NCBI RefSeq assembly: GCF_036208045.1
Contig: NZ_CP121472.1
Location: forward strand, 2,243,531-2,307,530
Length of the DNA stretch: 64,000 bases
Direction of reading: 5' to 3'
Source of the DNA: Thiorhodovibrio winogradskyi
GTDB taxonomy: Bacteria; Pseudomonadota; Gammaproteobacteria; Chromatiales; Chromatiaceae
A program made the translations under genes and the position numbers. Under the pieces are notes generated by a model. That model saw only the letters and a list, made by a program, of their open reading frames with translations, was not told where the DNA came from and made no database searches. Below, piece by piece: positions 34,941 through 43,862 of the stretch; positions within the stretch are counted from its first letter, which is position 1; each line of letters starts with the position of its first letter.

Positions 34941-37046
34941 ATGATCCGTGTCAATCAACCTGGGGCTTTTGACCAATCACGCATGCTTGGCCAGATTCGG
35001 CGTTGTGAGATACCGCGCTGGTTTGTCGGCCTCGCTCTTGGTATCTGGTTAAGCGTGCCACTCGGCCCGGCCCGGGCGGAGACTGATTCCCAAGCCATCT
35101 TGCCAACCCTCACCGTCACCGCCACCAAAAGCGAGCGCGCCCTCGCATCCCTGCCAGAATCGGTGAGCGTGGTGCCGCGCGAGCAGTTCGAGCGGTTTCA
35201 GCCCGATGACCTTGGCGGAGTGCTCAAGGGTCTGCCCAATGTCGCAATCGGGGGTGGGCCACGTGGTATCGGCCAGCAGATCGCGGTGCGCGGCCTGAGC
35301 GACGAGCGTTTGTTGTTCTTGCTCGATGGGGCGCGTCAAGACTTTAGTCGCGCTCATAACGCGCGCCTGTTCATCGACCCCGAGCTGCTGCGCCAGGTCG
35401 ATGTGGTGCGCGGCCCGGCCTCGGCGCTCTGGGGTAGCGGCGCGCTCGGCGGCGTGATCGCGCTGGAAACCTTGGACGGCGCCGAGCTGTTGGCCCCCGG
35501 CCAGTCGCTGGGCGGGCGCGTCAAAACCGGTTATCAGGATGGCGACGGACAATGGCTGGGCAGCACGATGCTGTATGGCGCCAACGATCAGGGATGGGAC
35601 GGACTGCTCAGCCTGAGCGGTCGCCAGGCTGGCGATATGCGCCTTGGTGACGGGGCGGATTTAGCGCATTCCGGTTTTCGCGAGCTGTCCGGTCTGGGCA
35701 AGGTCAATTGGCGTCCGGATGGGCGCAACGGTTTCGGGATCAGCGTGCTGGCCGGCGAGATCGATGGCGAGGTGCCCTCGAACCCGCAGACCGAGGCCAC
35801 GGACGACAATCTGGTCGATCGCACCACCCGCCAGTCACATATCGCGCTGCGCTACGAGCGCGAGCAGCCGCTCAATACCTGGCTGCAGCCGTCGCTGCTG
35901 CTGTATCGCAATCACACCGACATTGACGAGCGGCGGCTGTTTGACGGGCGCCACGACCAGACTGACTTCGAGACCCTGGGCCTGGATCTGCGCAATCGCG
36001 CGCTGCTGGGTGGCGACGGACCCTGGTCGCATGTCCTGACCATGGGGTTGGACGCCTACCGCAATCGCGCCGAGGCGACACGCGATGGAGAGGCGCGCGA
36101 CAGCTACCCGGATGGACGCACCCAGGTGGTGGGTTTGTACTTACAGGATGAAATATCGCTCGGCGAGCGCTGGACGCTGATTCCGGGGTTGCGCTGGGAC
36201 AACTATCGCAGCGAAGCCGATGCCGCCGATATCGCCGATAACCAAGACAGCGCATTCTGGGTGAAATTCGGTGTCAATGTCGCACTGACCGATTGGTTGT
36301 CTTTGCAAGCCCTGTACAACGAAGCCTTCCGCGCGCCCTCGATCAGCGAGCTGTTCGTCTCGGGAGTGCACTTCACCTGCGGACCGGGCTGCGCCAATCT
36401 GTTCGTGCCCAATCCGAACCTCAAGCCCGAAAAAGCGCACAACACTGAGTTGGGCCTGCGCCTGCATCGCGACGGCTTGCTGACCCCGGCGGATCGCGGC
36501 GATCTGCGCGTGGCGGTGTTTCGCAACGATGTCGATGACTTCATCGACCAGATCGTTGACTTCAGCATGCACCCGGTACCAGGCAATCCAGGGCGCGGCG
36601 GCGTGACTGGTTTCGTCAATGTCGGCTCGGCCCGCCTCCAAGGCTTTGAAGTCGAGGCAAGCTATCAAGCCCCGCGCTGGTTCGCGAACGCGAACTATGG
36701 TCAAACGCGCGGCGAGGATCGCCACAGCGGCGAGCCTCTGTCGGCGATCGAGCCCGATCAATTGACGCTGCAGGCCGGACTGCGTTTTCCAATGCGCGAC
36801 ATCGATCTGGGCGCACGCGCCCGACTGGTGGCCGCCCAGAATCGGGTGCCGGAAGGCGGCACGCCCTCGGACGCCTACCAGCTCTATGATCTGTGGCTGA
36901 GCTGGAACCCGGCGTCGGGTCGCGGCCAGGGTCCCAGCCTGAATCTCGCCGTGGATAATCTACTCGATGCCGACTATCAGCCCTATCTCTCCGCGCTGCC
37001 AGGCCCGGGGCGCAATATCAAACTGACGCTGGCGTATCGGTTTTGA
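34941..37046 (+). CDS. TonB-dependent heme receptor, HmuR-like
   Basis: About 701 residues from the ATG after TTGGAGA. The signal peptide ends PARA, the TonB box is in LPTLTVTATKSE, the plug contains VDVVRGPASALWGSGALGG, and the barrel ends in Phe (LAYRF). The heme-receptor signature is complete: FRAP (EAFRAPSISELF, about residue 460), then a His in GVHF (about residue 476), then NPNL (VPNPNLKPEK). In HemR/HmuR these boxes and that His are needed for heme transfer. The upstream frame extension into the previous gene's end is rejected. Confidence 0.9.
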   Translation: MIRVNQPGAFDQSRMLGQIRRCEIPRWFVGLALGIWLSVPLGPARAETDSQAILPTLTVTATKSERALASLPESVSVVPREQFERFQPDDLGGVLKGLPNVAIGGGPRGIGQQIAVRGLSDERLLFLLDGARQDFSRAHNARLFIDPELLRQVDVVRGPASALWGSGALGGVIALETLDGAELLAPGQSLGGRVKTGYQDGDGQWLGSTMLYGANDQGWDGLLSLSGRQAGDMRLGDGADLAHSGFRELSGLGKVNWRPDGRNGFGISVLAGEIDGEVPSNPQTEATDDNLVDRTTRQSHIALRYEREQPLNTWLQPSLLLYRNHTDIDERRLFDGRHDQTDFETLGLDLRNRALLGGDGPWSHVLTMGLDAYRNRAEATRDGEARDSYPDGRTQVVGLYLQDEISLGERWTLIPGLRWDNYRSEADAADIADNQDSAFWVKFGVNVALTDWLSLQALYNEAFRAPSISELFVSGVHFTCGPGCANLFVPNPNLKPEKAHNTELGLRLHRDGLLTPADRGDLRVAVFRNDVDDFIDQIVDFSMHPVPGNPGRGGVTGFVNVGSARLQGFEVEASYQAPRWFANANYGQTRGEDRHSGEPLSAIEPDQLTLQAGLRFPMRDIDLGARARLVAAQNRVPEGGTPSDAYQLYDLWLSWNPASGRGQGPSLNLAVDNLLDADYQPYLSALPGPGRNIKLTLAYRF

Positions 37047-37120
37047 TGTCCATCGATGACCAGTCCCCGCGTGACTGACGTCATCCGTGAGTTATTTTCA
37101 AGGTCTTGGGTTGAACGTGC

Positions 37121-38122
37121 ATGCGCTATTTTGAATCCATGCTCAATGAGTACCGAACCGTGTTCCTTCAGGATGCCGCGTTTCACGCCGTGGATGGTGC
37201 CGGCCTCCTGACGCCGGGACCACGCCACGAACGCATCGGGGTGGCGGCTACCGGCTACCTGGAGCATTTGATGTTCGATAACGGCCTGTTGGCGGGGCGC
37301 TGCGATTATCGGCTCGAACGCGCGCATCAGGCGACTTTTTGCCATTTGGAGACCTTTCTCGGCGCCAGCCCGCTCGTGGAGGGCGAATTCGATCTGGCGA
37401 TTCCGGATTTGCATTTCCTCGAGCGCATCCGCGCGGATCGAATCTGGGTGCGCGCCGGTCGGGTCGATGCCATGCATTATGCGCAACCAGCGCGGCAGTT
37501 CATGCGTGGTGTTTCCATCGATGTCAGCGACTCCTTGCTCGGCCACTGGCGTGAGCAAGCGCCGCAAGCCTTGAGTCAGGCGTTGCGGGCTGTCCTGGAA
37601 GATTCCAGGCCGACTTTGAAACCCTTTTCGGGCCGGTGGAATGATCTTCGGGCGCTCGCCTTGCGGTTTCTCGCGGTCGACACTTCAACACTCTGCGGTC
37701 GTCTTCAGTTCGAATCCCTGGCGCTCGATTTGCTCGCCCGCCTTCTCGGTGCCGAAGGCGACATCCGCTTGACCCGCACGGAGCGCCGCGAACGCCGTCT
37801 GCACACGGCACTGGATGACGCGCGCGCCATTTTGGACAGCGACCTGACAGCTTCGCCCACCATCGCCGAGCTGGCCCGCCGGGTGGGGCTGAACGAATGC
37901 TACTTGAAGGCCGGCTTTCGTCAGCGATTCGGCCACACCATTGGCGCCTATGTGCGCCTCCGGCGCATGGAGCAGGCCCGCGAACTGCTGGAACGCGGAG
38001 GCTATGGCGTCCAGGAAGCGGCCCTGGCCGTGGGTTTTTCCAATCTCGGCTGGTTCTCCTCGATCTTCAAGAGCCAGTTCGGCTGCCTGCCCTCGACGCT
38101 GGTTCGCCCTCGTCGGCGCTGA
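37121..38122 (+). CDS. AraC-family regulator, PchR-like
   Basis: A 333-residue protein with a C-terminal pair of helix-turn-helix motifs (SPTIAELARRVGLNECYLKA, and YGVQEAALAVGFSNLGWFSS) and an N-terminal ligand domain of the size seen in PchR/YbtA regulators, which respond to siderophore. It lies between the heme receptor and the methyltransferase/ABC operon, which it probably activates. No ligand can be named. Confidence 0.85.
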   Translation: MRYFESMLNEYRTVFLQDAAFHAVDGAGLLTPGPRHERIGVAATGYLEHLMFDNGLLAGRCDYRLERAHQATFCHLETFLGASPLVEGEFDLAIPDLHFLERIRADRIWVRAGRVDAMHYAQPARQFMRGVSIDVSDSLLGHWREQAPQALSQALRAVLEDSRPTLKPFSGRWNDLRALALRFLAVDTSTLCGRLQFESLALDLLARLLGAEGDIRLTRTERRERRLHTALDDARAILDSDLTASPTIAELARRVGLNECYLKAGFRQRFGHTIGAYVRLRRMEQARELLERGGYGVQEAALAVGFSNLGWFSSIFKSQFGCLPSTLVRPRRR

Positions 38123-38217
38123 TGGCCCATCGCGGCGTCGGATTTGACACCCGCGTCCCTTTCTCCCGATCCGAACAAGGCTATTCCCGTCACGACGAGA
38201 CAGCCAGGCTACATAAC

Positions 38218-38230
38218 GCGAATAATCCGC
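38218..38230 (+). promoter_or_regulatory. Fur-like box GCGAATAATCCGC
   Basis: One mismatch from the palindrome, 70 bp upstream of the methyltransferase start and after the AraC gene. It would make this operon both Fur-repressed and AraC-activated. Confidence 0.6.
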
Positions 38231-38299
38231 ATATGTATTGCGATTCCAGTGGCGTGACCGACTGGACGCGACCAGGGTTCCGCGAACGGGAGTAACGCG

Positions 38300-39114
38300 A
38301 TGATCGAATTAACGGGCGTTCCGGAGACGCTGCTCTGGACGCTGCACAACCGGGCCAGCGAGGCCCTGTGCCCCGACGGTTTCATCCGCGACGAGGAGGC
38401 CGCGCGCCTCTACCGGGCGATCGATTATGACTATGAGCGCAGCTTCGGGCGTCCGGATGGCTCGCACGCGACCCGTTCGGCGATGTTCGACGAAGTCGTC
38501 TCAAAGTGGATGCAGACGCACCCAGGTGGCACGGTGGTCGAACTCGGCTGCGGGCTAGAGACCCAGTTCCAACGAATCGACAATGGGCAGGTGCGTTGGC
38601 TGTGCGTCGACGTCCCAGAAGCCATCGCAGTGCGCAAGCTTTTCCTCGCGCCGACTGAGCGTTGTCGCTACATTGCAAAAGCGCGCTAGACCTCGCGTGG
38701 ATGGATGAGGTTGAGACGTCCGAGGCCGTCTTCGTCACGGCTCAGGGGTTGTTCATGTATTTCGAGGAAAGCGAGGTCCGTCAGCTCCTGACCGCGATAG
38801 TGGAGCGATTTCCAGGTGTTGAGCTGATGTTCGACGCCATCCCGCGCTGGTTCTCACGCAAAACAATGCAAGGGCTCTGGAAAACCAAGCATTATCGTGT
38901 ACCAGATATGACATGGAGTGTGAATCGCGATGAGATCGAGCCGCTACTGCGCGGTTGGAGTCCTCGGATCGCATCCGTTCGGTGGCAGCCTTACCGCCGG
39001 TTTCGTGGTTTTCCTTGGGCGCTCTTTCCGCTGATAGCCAAGGTCCCTGAGCTGCGCAAAGGGGTTCCCAGCATTGTGCAGGTCGTTAGCGCCCGGAGCG
39101 AGACGGGCGCCTAA
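38300..39114 (+). pseudogene. Class I SAM methyltransferase (LCMT-like), frameshifted
   Basis: The first frame holds the SAM-binding motif VVELGCGLETQFQRI and ends at 38689 after CRYIAKAR. The homologous continuation, SALDLAWMDEVETSEAVFVT, QGLFMYF and so on, is in another frame through 39114. One missing A in the run at about 38,678 (AAAA) accounts for it: with five A residues the frame would read YIAKSALDLAW. It could be a real mutation, a sequencing error in a homopolymer, or slippage. LCMT-like methyltransferases occur beside siderophore or metallophore transporters. Confidence 0.8.
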
Positions 39115-39145
39115 GTCTCGCAATTCGTTGTTTAAGGAAACCGTA

Positions 39146-39196
39146 ATGAAACATCAAAACCTCCTGTTGTCCCTGAACTGGAGGTTGCAACCTTGA
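39146..39196 (+). CDS. 16-aa leader peptide before the ABC operon
   Basis: A short frame (MKHQNLLLSLNWRLQP) with a strong AAGGAAA site 7 bp upstream. Its TGA overlaps the TTG start of the ABC gene (TTGA), so it may couple or tune translation of the transporter. It is too short for homology-based support. Confidence 0.35.
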   Translation: MKHQNLLLSLNWRLQP

Positions 39197-41010
39197 TCCC
39201 CGCCGACCAATCCCCGACCGCCGAGGCCCCGCCGGTGCAAGGCCGGGCCGCGCTCTGGTCGATCATGAACCCGGTGCGCGGCCAAATCCGCTTCGCCATG
39301 CTCCTGGCCATCGGCTCCGCGGTGCTTGGGCTGGGGGCCATGGGCGGTCTGGCTTTCACCGTGCACAGGTTGCTGGAAGCACCCGGCGTCTGGCCCTGGC
39401 CGACGATGGCGGCGGTGCTGGCCTGCACCGCCGCCGCCTATTCTCTGCGCCTGATCGCATTCGATCAGTCCCATTACGCCGCCTTCCGGCTGGAGACCAT
39501 CCTGCGCACGCAGCTCGCCGAGCATCTGGGATCGGTCTCCATGGGCCACGTCCAGGCCATGGGCGCCGGCGCCTTGAGCAAGGTGATGTACGATGACATC
39601 AAGGCCCTTCATGTGTTCGTGGCGGACAGCACGCCCCTCTACGCTCGCGCCTACGCGACCCCGGTGGCGACCTTTTTCGTACTGCTGTGGCTGGACTGGC
39701 GCCTGGCCCTGGGCGCCACGGCGGTGCTGGTGTTTGGCTTCGGCGTCCTGAGCCTGGCGCTGCGCGACCAGGCCGAGATGACGCGGCGCTACAACGCGGC
39801 GCGCGAAGGGGTCAGCGCGGCCATCATCGAATATGTCCAGGCCATGCCGGTGGTGCGCACCTTCGACAGCGGCCAGGCCACCTTCGGCCGCTACCAGCGC
39901 GCCCTGGAAGCTTACCTGGACATGGTCATGCGCTGGTATCGCGACGCCGGCTTCGCGGCCCGCTTCTCCATGGCGACGCTCAATCCGATGCCGACCCTGG
40001 CGGTGCTGCTGTGGCTGGGGGTCTGGTTTAGCTGGCACGACAGTCTCGCCTTCAGCCATTGGCTGGCGGTGCTGTTGGTCGGCACCGGCATGGCCGAGTC
40101 CATGCTGCCGATGATGATGCTCAAACACATGGTGGACAAGGTCAAGCTGAGCGTCGCCCGCATCCAGCAGGTCATGGCGCTGCCGATCCAGTCCGCGCCG
40201 GCGCCGGGCCGCGCGCAGATCCCAACCGATGCGAGCGTGCGCTTCGAGGGAGTCGGCTTTCGCTATGGCGAGGGCGACGCCGAGGCCTTGCGGGACGTCA
40301 GCTTCAGTGTGTCGCCCGGCGCCGTCACCGCCTTGGTGGGCCCGTCTGGGGCCGGCAAGAGCACCGTCGCCAAGCTCATCCCGCGCTTTTGGGATGTCAC
40401 CGCCGGGCGCATCCTGGTCGGGGGCGCCGACGTGCGGGAGATGACGGCCGATACCCTCATGGGCCAGGTGGCCTTCGTGTTTCAGGATACCTTCCTGTTC
40501 TCCGGCAGCATCGCCGACAACATCCGCCTGGGCTTGCCCGAGACCGCCATGGACGCCGTGGAGGCGGCGGCGCGTGCGGCCCAGGCCCATGATTTCATCA
40601 CCGCCCTGCCGCGCGGCTATGACACCCCGGTCGGGGAACGCGGGCTGTTTCTGTCAGGCGGGCAGCGCCAGCGCATCACCATCGCCCGCGCTATTCTGCA
40701 GGACCACCCGATCCTGGTACTGGACGAGGCCACTGCCCATGCCGACCCGGAGAACGAGGCGGCCCTGGTGGCGGCCCTATCGGCCCTGATTCGCGGCAAG
40801 ACGGTGATCGTGGTGGCCCACCGCCTGGCCACGATCCGCGACGCCGACCAGATTCTGGTCTTCGACCGGGGCCGGCTCACCGAAGCGGGTCGCCACCAGG
40901 CACTGGTGACGGCTGGCGGCGCCTACGCCCGTCTTTGGCGGGGCTACGAGCGCGCCCAGCATTGGGCGTTGGGCGAGCAAGTTGCCGCGACCGCGGGAGT
41001 AACTCCATGA
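39193..41010 (+). CDS. ABC exporter-fold transporter, IrtA/YbtP-like
   Basis: A 605-residue membrane-ATPase fusion starting at TTG behind GGAGG. Six helices are followed by a nucleotide-binding domain with GPSGAGKST, LSGGQRQRI and LVLDEATAHADPENE. Its stop overlaps the ATG of a second half-transporter, so the two form a heterodimer. IrtAB and YbtPQ have this exporter fold but import Fe-siderophores; the AraC gene, Fur-like box and methyltransferase agree with that. Substrate not determined. Confidence 0.88.
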   Translation: MIPADQSPTAEAPPVQGRAALWSIMNPVRGQIRFAMLLAIGSAVLGLGAMGGLAFTVHRLLEAPGVWPWPTMAAVLACTAAAYSLRLIAFDQSHYAAFRLETILRTQLAEHLGSVSMGHVQAMGAGALSKVMYDDIKALHVFVADSTPLYARAYATPVATFFVLLWLDWRLALGATAVLVFGFGVLSLALRDQAEMTRRYNAAREGVSAAIIEYVQAMPVVRTFDSGQATFGRYQRALEAYLDMVMRWYRDAGFAARFSMATLNPMPTLAVLLWLGVWFSWHDSLAFSHWLAVLLVGTGMAESMLPMMMLKHMVDKVKLSVARIQQVMALPIQSAPAPGRAQIPTDASVRFEGVGFRYGEGDAEALRDVSFSVSPGAVTALVGPSGAGKSTVAKLIPRFWDVTAGRILVGGADVREMTADTLMGQVAFVFQDTFLFSGSIADNIRLGLPETAMDAVEAAARAAQAHDFITALPRGYDTPVGERGLFLSGGQRQRITIARAILQDHPILVLDEATAHADPENEAALVAALSALIRGKTVIVVAHRLATIRDADQILVFDRGRLTEAGRHQALVTAGGAYARLWRGYERAQHWALGEQVAATAGVTP

Positions 41011-42815
41011 GCAGCGCGCACGAGAGTCCCCGCCCCATCACCCCCTGGCGCGAGACCTACCGGCAGCTCTTGACCAGCGTCGGCGACCATGCCCCGGCCC
41101 TGCGCGCCAGCCTGATTGGCCTGGCGCTGGCTGCCGCCTTGCAGGGATTGGCCTTGGCCTGCATCGCGCCCCTATTCGTCGCCGTGCTGAGCCGGCCGAA
41201 CCCCCAGGCCGCTCTGGCTTGGCTGATCGCCATGTCCGGGCTGATGGCCGCCGCCACCGCCCTGCGCTGGCAAGCCCAGGGCTTCGACTACACCGGCCGC
41301 ATGGCCGCCGCCACCCACGCTCTGCGCACCCGCCTGGGAGAGCAGTTGCGGCGCATGCCGCTGGAGGCGATTCAAGGCAAGCGGGCCGGGGAACTTCATG
41401 CCACCCTGCTCGGTCATGTGGACGAGAACCTCCATTACAGCCTGACCATCCTCAACCTTATTTTCATCGCCCTGATCACACCGCTGACCACCGCGCTGGC
41501 CTTGCTGGCGGTTGACTGGCGCCTGACTCTGGCCCTGCTGCTGCTGTTTCCCGCCATCCTGCCCCTCTACCATTGGCGCCGCCCGGCCTTCGGCCGCGGC
41601 ATGCGTCAGTTGGCGCAGGCCCATGAGCGCATCGGCGCCGACCTCGTCGAGTACGCCCAGGGCCTGCCGGTGCTGCGCGCCGCCCGCTGCACCGGCCAAG
41701 GGGCCGAGCGCTTGCGCGCTGGCTTCATCCATCTGGAGCGAATACAAACTGACAACCACCGCCAGGGCGCCCGTCCGAGCCTGGTGGTCGCCAGCGTGGT
41801 GGAGTTGGGTCTGCTGCTGATCCTGGCCCTGGGCGTGACCTGGGTGGTCGGCGGCCGCCTGGATCTGGCCGTGCTGGCGGCGGTGTTCGTCATCGTTGCC
41901 CGCTACGCCGAGCCGCTGGCCACCTTCGTGCTCTACACCGCCATTCTGGAACTGATCGAAACCGCCCTGGAGCGCATCGCGGCCCTGCTGGCGGTACCGC
42001 CCCTGCCCCAAGCGGTGCCCGCCGCGCGGCCGGCCAGCTACGAGGTCGCCTTCGAAGGGGTCGGTTTCCGCTACGCCGAGGCCACCGAGCCGGCGCTGCG
42101 GGCCTTCACCGCCAGCCTGCCGGCCCGCCGCCTCACCGCCCTGGTCGGACCATCTGGCTCCGGCAAGACCACCGTGACCCGCCTGCTGCTGCGCCATGCC
42201 GATCCCCAGGAAGGTCGCGTCACCATCGGCGGCGTCGACCTCCGCCGGATCCCGCCGGAGGCGCTCAACGCCATGGTCTCGGTGGTGTTCCAGGACGTCT
42301 ACCTGTTCGACGACACGGTGCTGGCCAACATCCGCATGGCGCGCCCAGAGGCCGCGGACGAGGAGGTTGAGGCGGCCGCCCGCGCCGCCCAGTGTCTCGA
42401 CTTCATCGAACGTCTGCCCCAGGGCTGGCACACCCGACTGGGAGATATCGGCGGACGCCTGTCCGGCGGTGAGCGCCAGCGCATTTCCATCGCCCGCGCG
42501 CTACTCAAGGATGCCCCCATTGTCGTCCTCGACGAACCCACCGCGGCTCTCGACAGCGAGAGCGAGTTGGCGGTGCAGCGGGCCATCGATACTCTGGTGC
42601 GCGACAAGACCGTGATCGTTATCGCTCACCGGCTCTCGACCATCGTCGCCGCGGATCAGATCCTGGTGCTGGACGGCGGGCGCCTAGTCGAACGCGGTCG
42701 TCACACCGAGCTGCTCGCCGCCGGCGGCCGCTATCGCGCCATGTGGAATGCCCAGCAGGCGGTCAAAACCTGGCGGCTGGGATGCGCGGCAAGCACCGCC
42801 TCCGCCCCGAGCTAA
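41007..42815 (+). CDS. ABC exporter-fold transporter, IrtB/YbtQ-like
   Basis: A 602-residue partner of the preceding gene, ATGA overlap. Six helices, then GPSGSGKTT, LSGGERQRISIARALL and VVLDEPTAALDSE, a complete catalytic site. Both halves look catalytically competent. An in-frame upstream extension inside the previous gene is rejected. Confidence 0.88.
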   Translation: MSSAHESPRPITPWRETYRQLLTSVGDHAPALRASLIGLALAAALQGLALACIAPLFVAVLSRPNPQAALAWLIAMSGLMAAATALRWQAQGFDYTGRMAAATHALRTRLGEQLRRMPLEAIQGKRAGELHATLLGHVDENLHYSLTILNLIFIALITPLTTALALLAVDWRLTLALLLLFPAILPLYHWRRPAFGRGMRQLAQAHERIGADLVEYAQGLPVLRAARCTGQGAERLRAGFIHLERIQTDNHRQGARPSLVVASVVELGLLLILALGVTWVVGGRLDLAVLAAVFVIVARYAEPLATFVLYTAILELIETALERIAALLAVPPLPQAVPAARPASYEVAFEGVGFRYAEATEPALRAFTASLPARRLTALVGPSGSGKTTVTRLLLRHADPQEGRVTIGGVDLRRIPPEALNAMVSVVFQDVYLFDDTVLANIRMARPEAADEEVEAAARAAQCLDFIERLPQGWHTRLGDIGGRLSGGERQRISIARALLKDAPIVVLDEPTAALDSESELAVQRAIDTLVRDKTVIVIAHRLSTIVAADQILVLDGGRLVERGRHTELLAAGGRYRAMWNAQQAVKTWRLGCAASTASAPS

Positions 42816-42852
42816 GAGGGACTGCTTATGGACATCATAATTTTCATATAAG

Positions 42853-42884
42853 ACGCAGCTAGCGAATTTGACGTTTCGCTGCGT
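42853..42884. terminator. Hairpin between ABC and TonB2 operons
   Basis: ACGCAGC at the left and GCTGCGT at the right pair, with GCGAA/TTCGC extending the stem around a TTTGACG loop. No T-run follows, so it is either a Rho-assisted end or an RNA-stabilising hairpin. Confidence 0.3.
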
Positions 42885-42912
42885 TAGGTCGTGTTCCGCA
42901 ACGCAGCCTTTA

Positions 42913-42927
42913 TGTTATGGACTATCA
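42913..42927 (+). promoter_or_regulatory. Degenerate Zur-like box before TonB2 operon 1
   Basis: TGTTATGGACTATCA keeps the full left half of TGTTATNNNATAACA and four of six bases on the right. It lies 53 bp from the DUF3450 start; the second TonB2 operon has the intact palindrome at the equivalent place. Confidence 0.35.
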
Positions 42928-42980
42928 GATGTCTTTTATCTTGCGAATAGATCTTGTTTGTGTTTTTATTCAGGAATCTT

Positions 42981-43826
42981 ATGTTATCTTCTGTTACCCC
43001 ATGGTTTGATCGCTTCGCACTCGCGCTGTTCGTCTGCTCCTTGGTGATCGCCGGCTCCCAGGCCAGCGCCGAGACTCCGGCGCGTGCCGAGACGCTTCAG
43101 GCTGTTGAGCTTGAAACCCTAAACGAGGAAATCGCCTCGCAGCAGACCATCAAACAGCTGGACGCGGAAACCCGCCAGATGCGTGACGAGTACTGGACGC
43201 TGCTGGCGCGCCAGCAATAACTGGCGCGGCGCGAGCAGGCCTTGACGGCGGATCTCGAGCGCCAGGCCGAGACCCTGGAGAGGCTCGAGCGGCAATTGCG
43301 TCGCGTGCCGCCGGATGCGGATCTCGACGCCTTTCTCCGCCAACTGGTGGAGGCTTTGGAGGCCTTCGTGCGCGCCGATCTGCCCTTCCGGCGCGCGGCG
43401 CGGCTCAAGCGCGTCGAGCAACTCGGCCGGCTGCTGGAACGCCCGGATGCGACGCCGGCCGAACGGTTACGCCAGATCCTGCTCGCCTACCAGCACGAAT
43501 TGAACGACGGGCGCAACATCGAGGCCTATGACGGCGAGCTGATTGGGACTGTGGCCGCAGACGGGAATGCCGATCACGCCGATGCCGCCGAGGAAAAGGA
43601 CAATCAAGAGCAAGCGGACGAGCGACCCTGGGTCACTTACTTGCGTTACGGTCGTGTGGCCTTGGTTTACCAGCACCTGGATGGCGCGCGCGGCGGTTGG
43701 TGGAATCGGGAAGCGGGAGGCTGGCGGCCGTTGCAGCCGGCGCTCAACCGGGAGGTGCGCCGTGCGATTCGCATCGCCCGCAAGCAGATGCCGCCCGATC
43801 TGGTGCTGGCGCCGCTGCGCAAATAG
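42981..43826 (+). pseudogene. DUF3450 protein with premature stop (TonB2 operon 1)
   Basis: The protein starts MLSSVTPWFDRFALALF with a signal peptide ending ASA, then ELETLNEEIASQQTIKQLDA. A TAA at 43218 interrupts an otherwise continuous 281-codon frame; the paralogue in operon 2 has Gln (CAA) there, so a single C-to-T change explains it. Downstream, DLDAFLRQLVEALEAFVRAD and YLRYGRVALVYQHLDG are intact. DUF3450 proteins are periplasmic coiled-coil partners of TonB2 systems. Function may be lost or covered by operon 2. Confidence 0.82.
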
Positions 43827-43862
43827 AACCGGCCGTCGCTGTTGCTTTTGGATCCGTCGTTG

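Noticed and set aside
39154-40590. Long antisense frames over the ABC, FeoB and TonB genes (for example 39154-40590, 45762-47183 and 4405-5640, minus strand)
   Set aside because: They are shadows caused by high GC; their translations are low-complexity and match no family, while the other strand encodes recognised proteins.
42943-42955. GCGAATAGATCTT as a further Fur-like box before TonB2 operon 1
   Set aside because: Only the left half matches; the right half has no symmetry.
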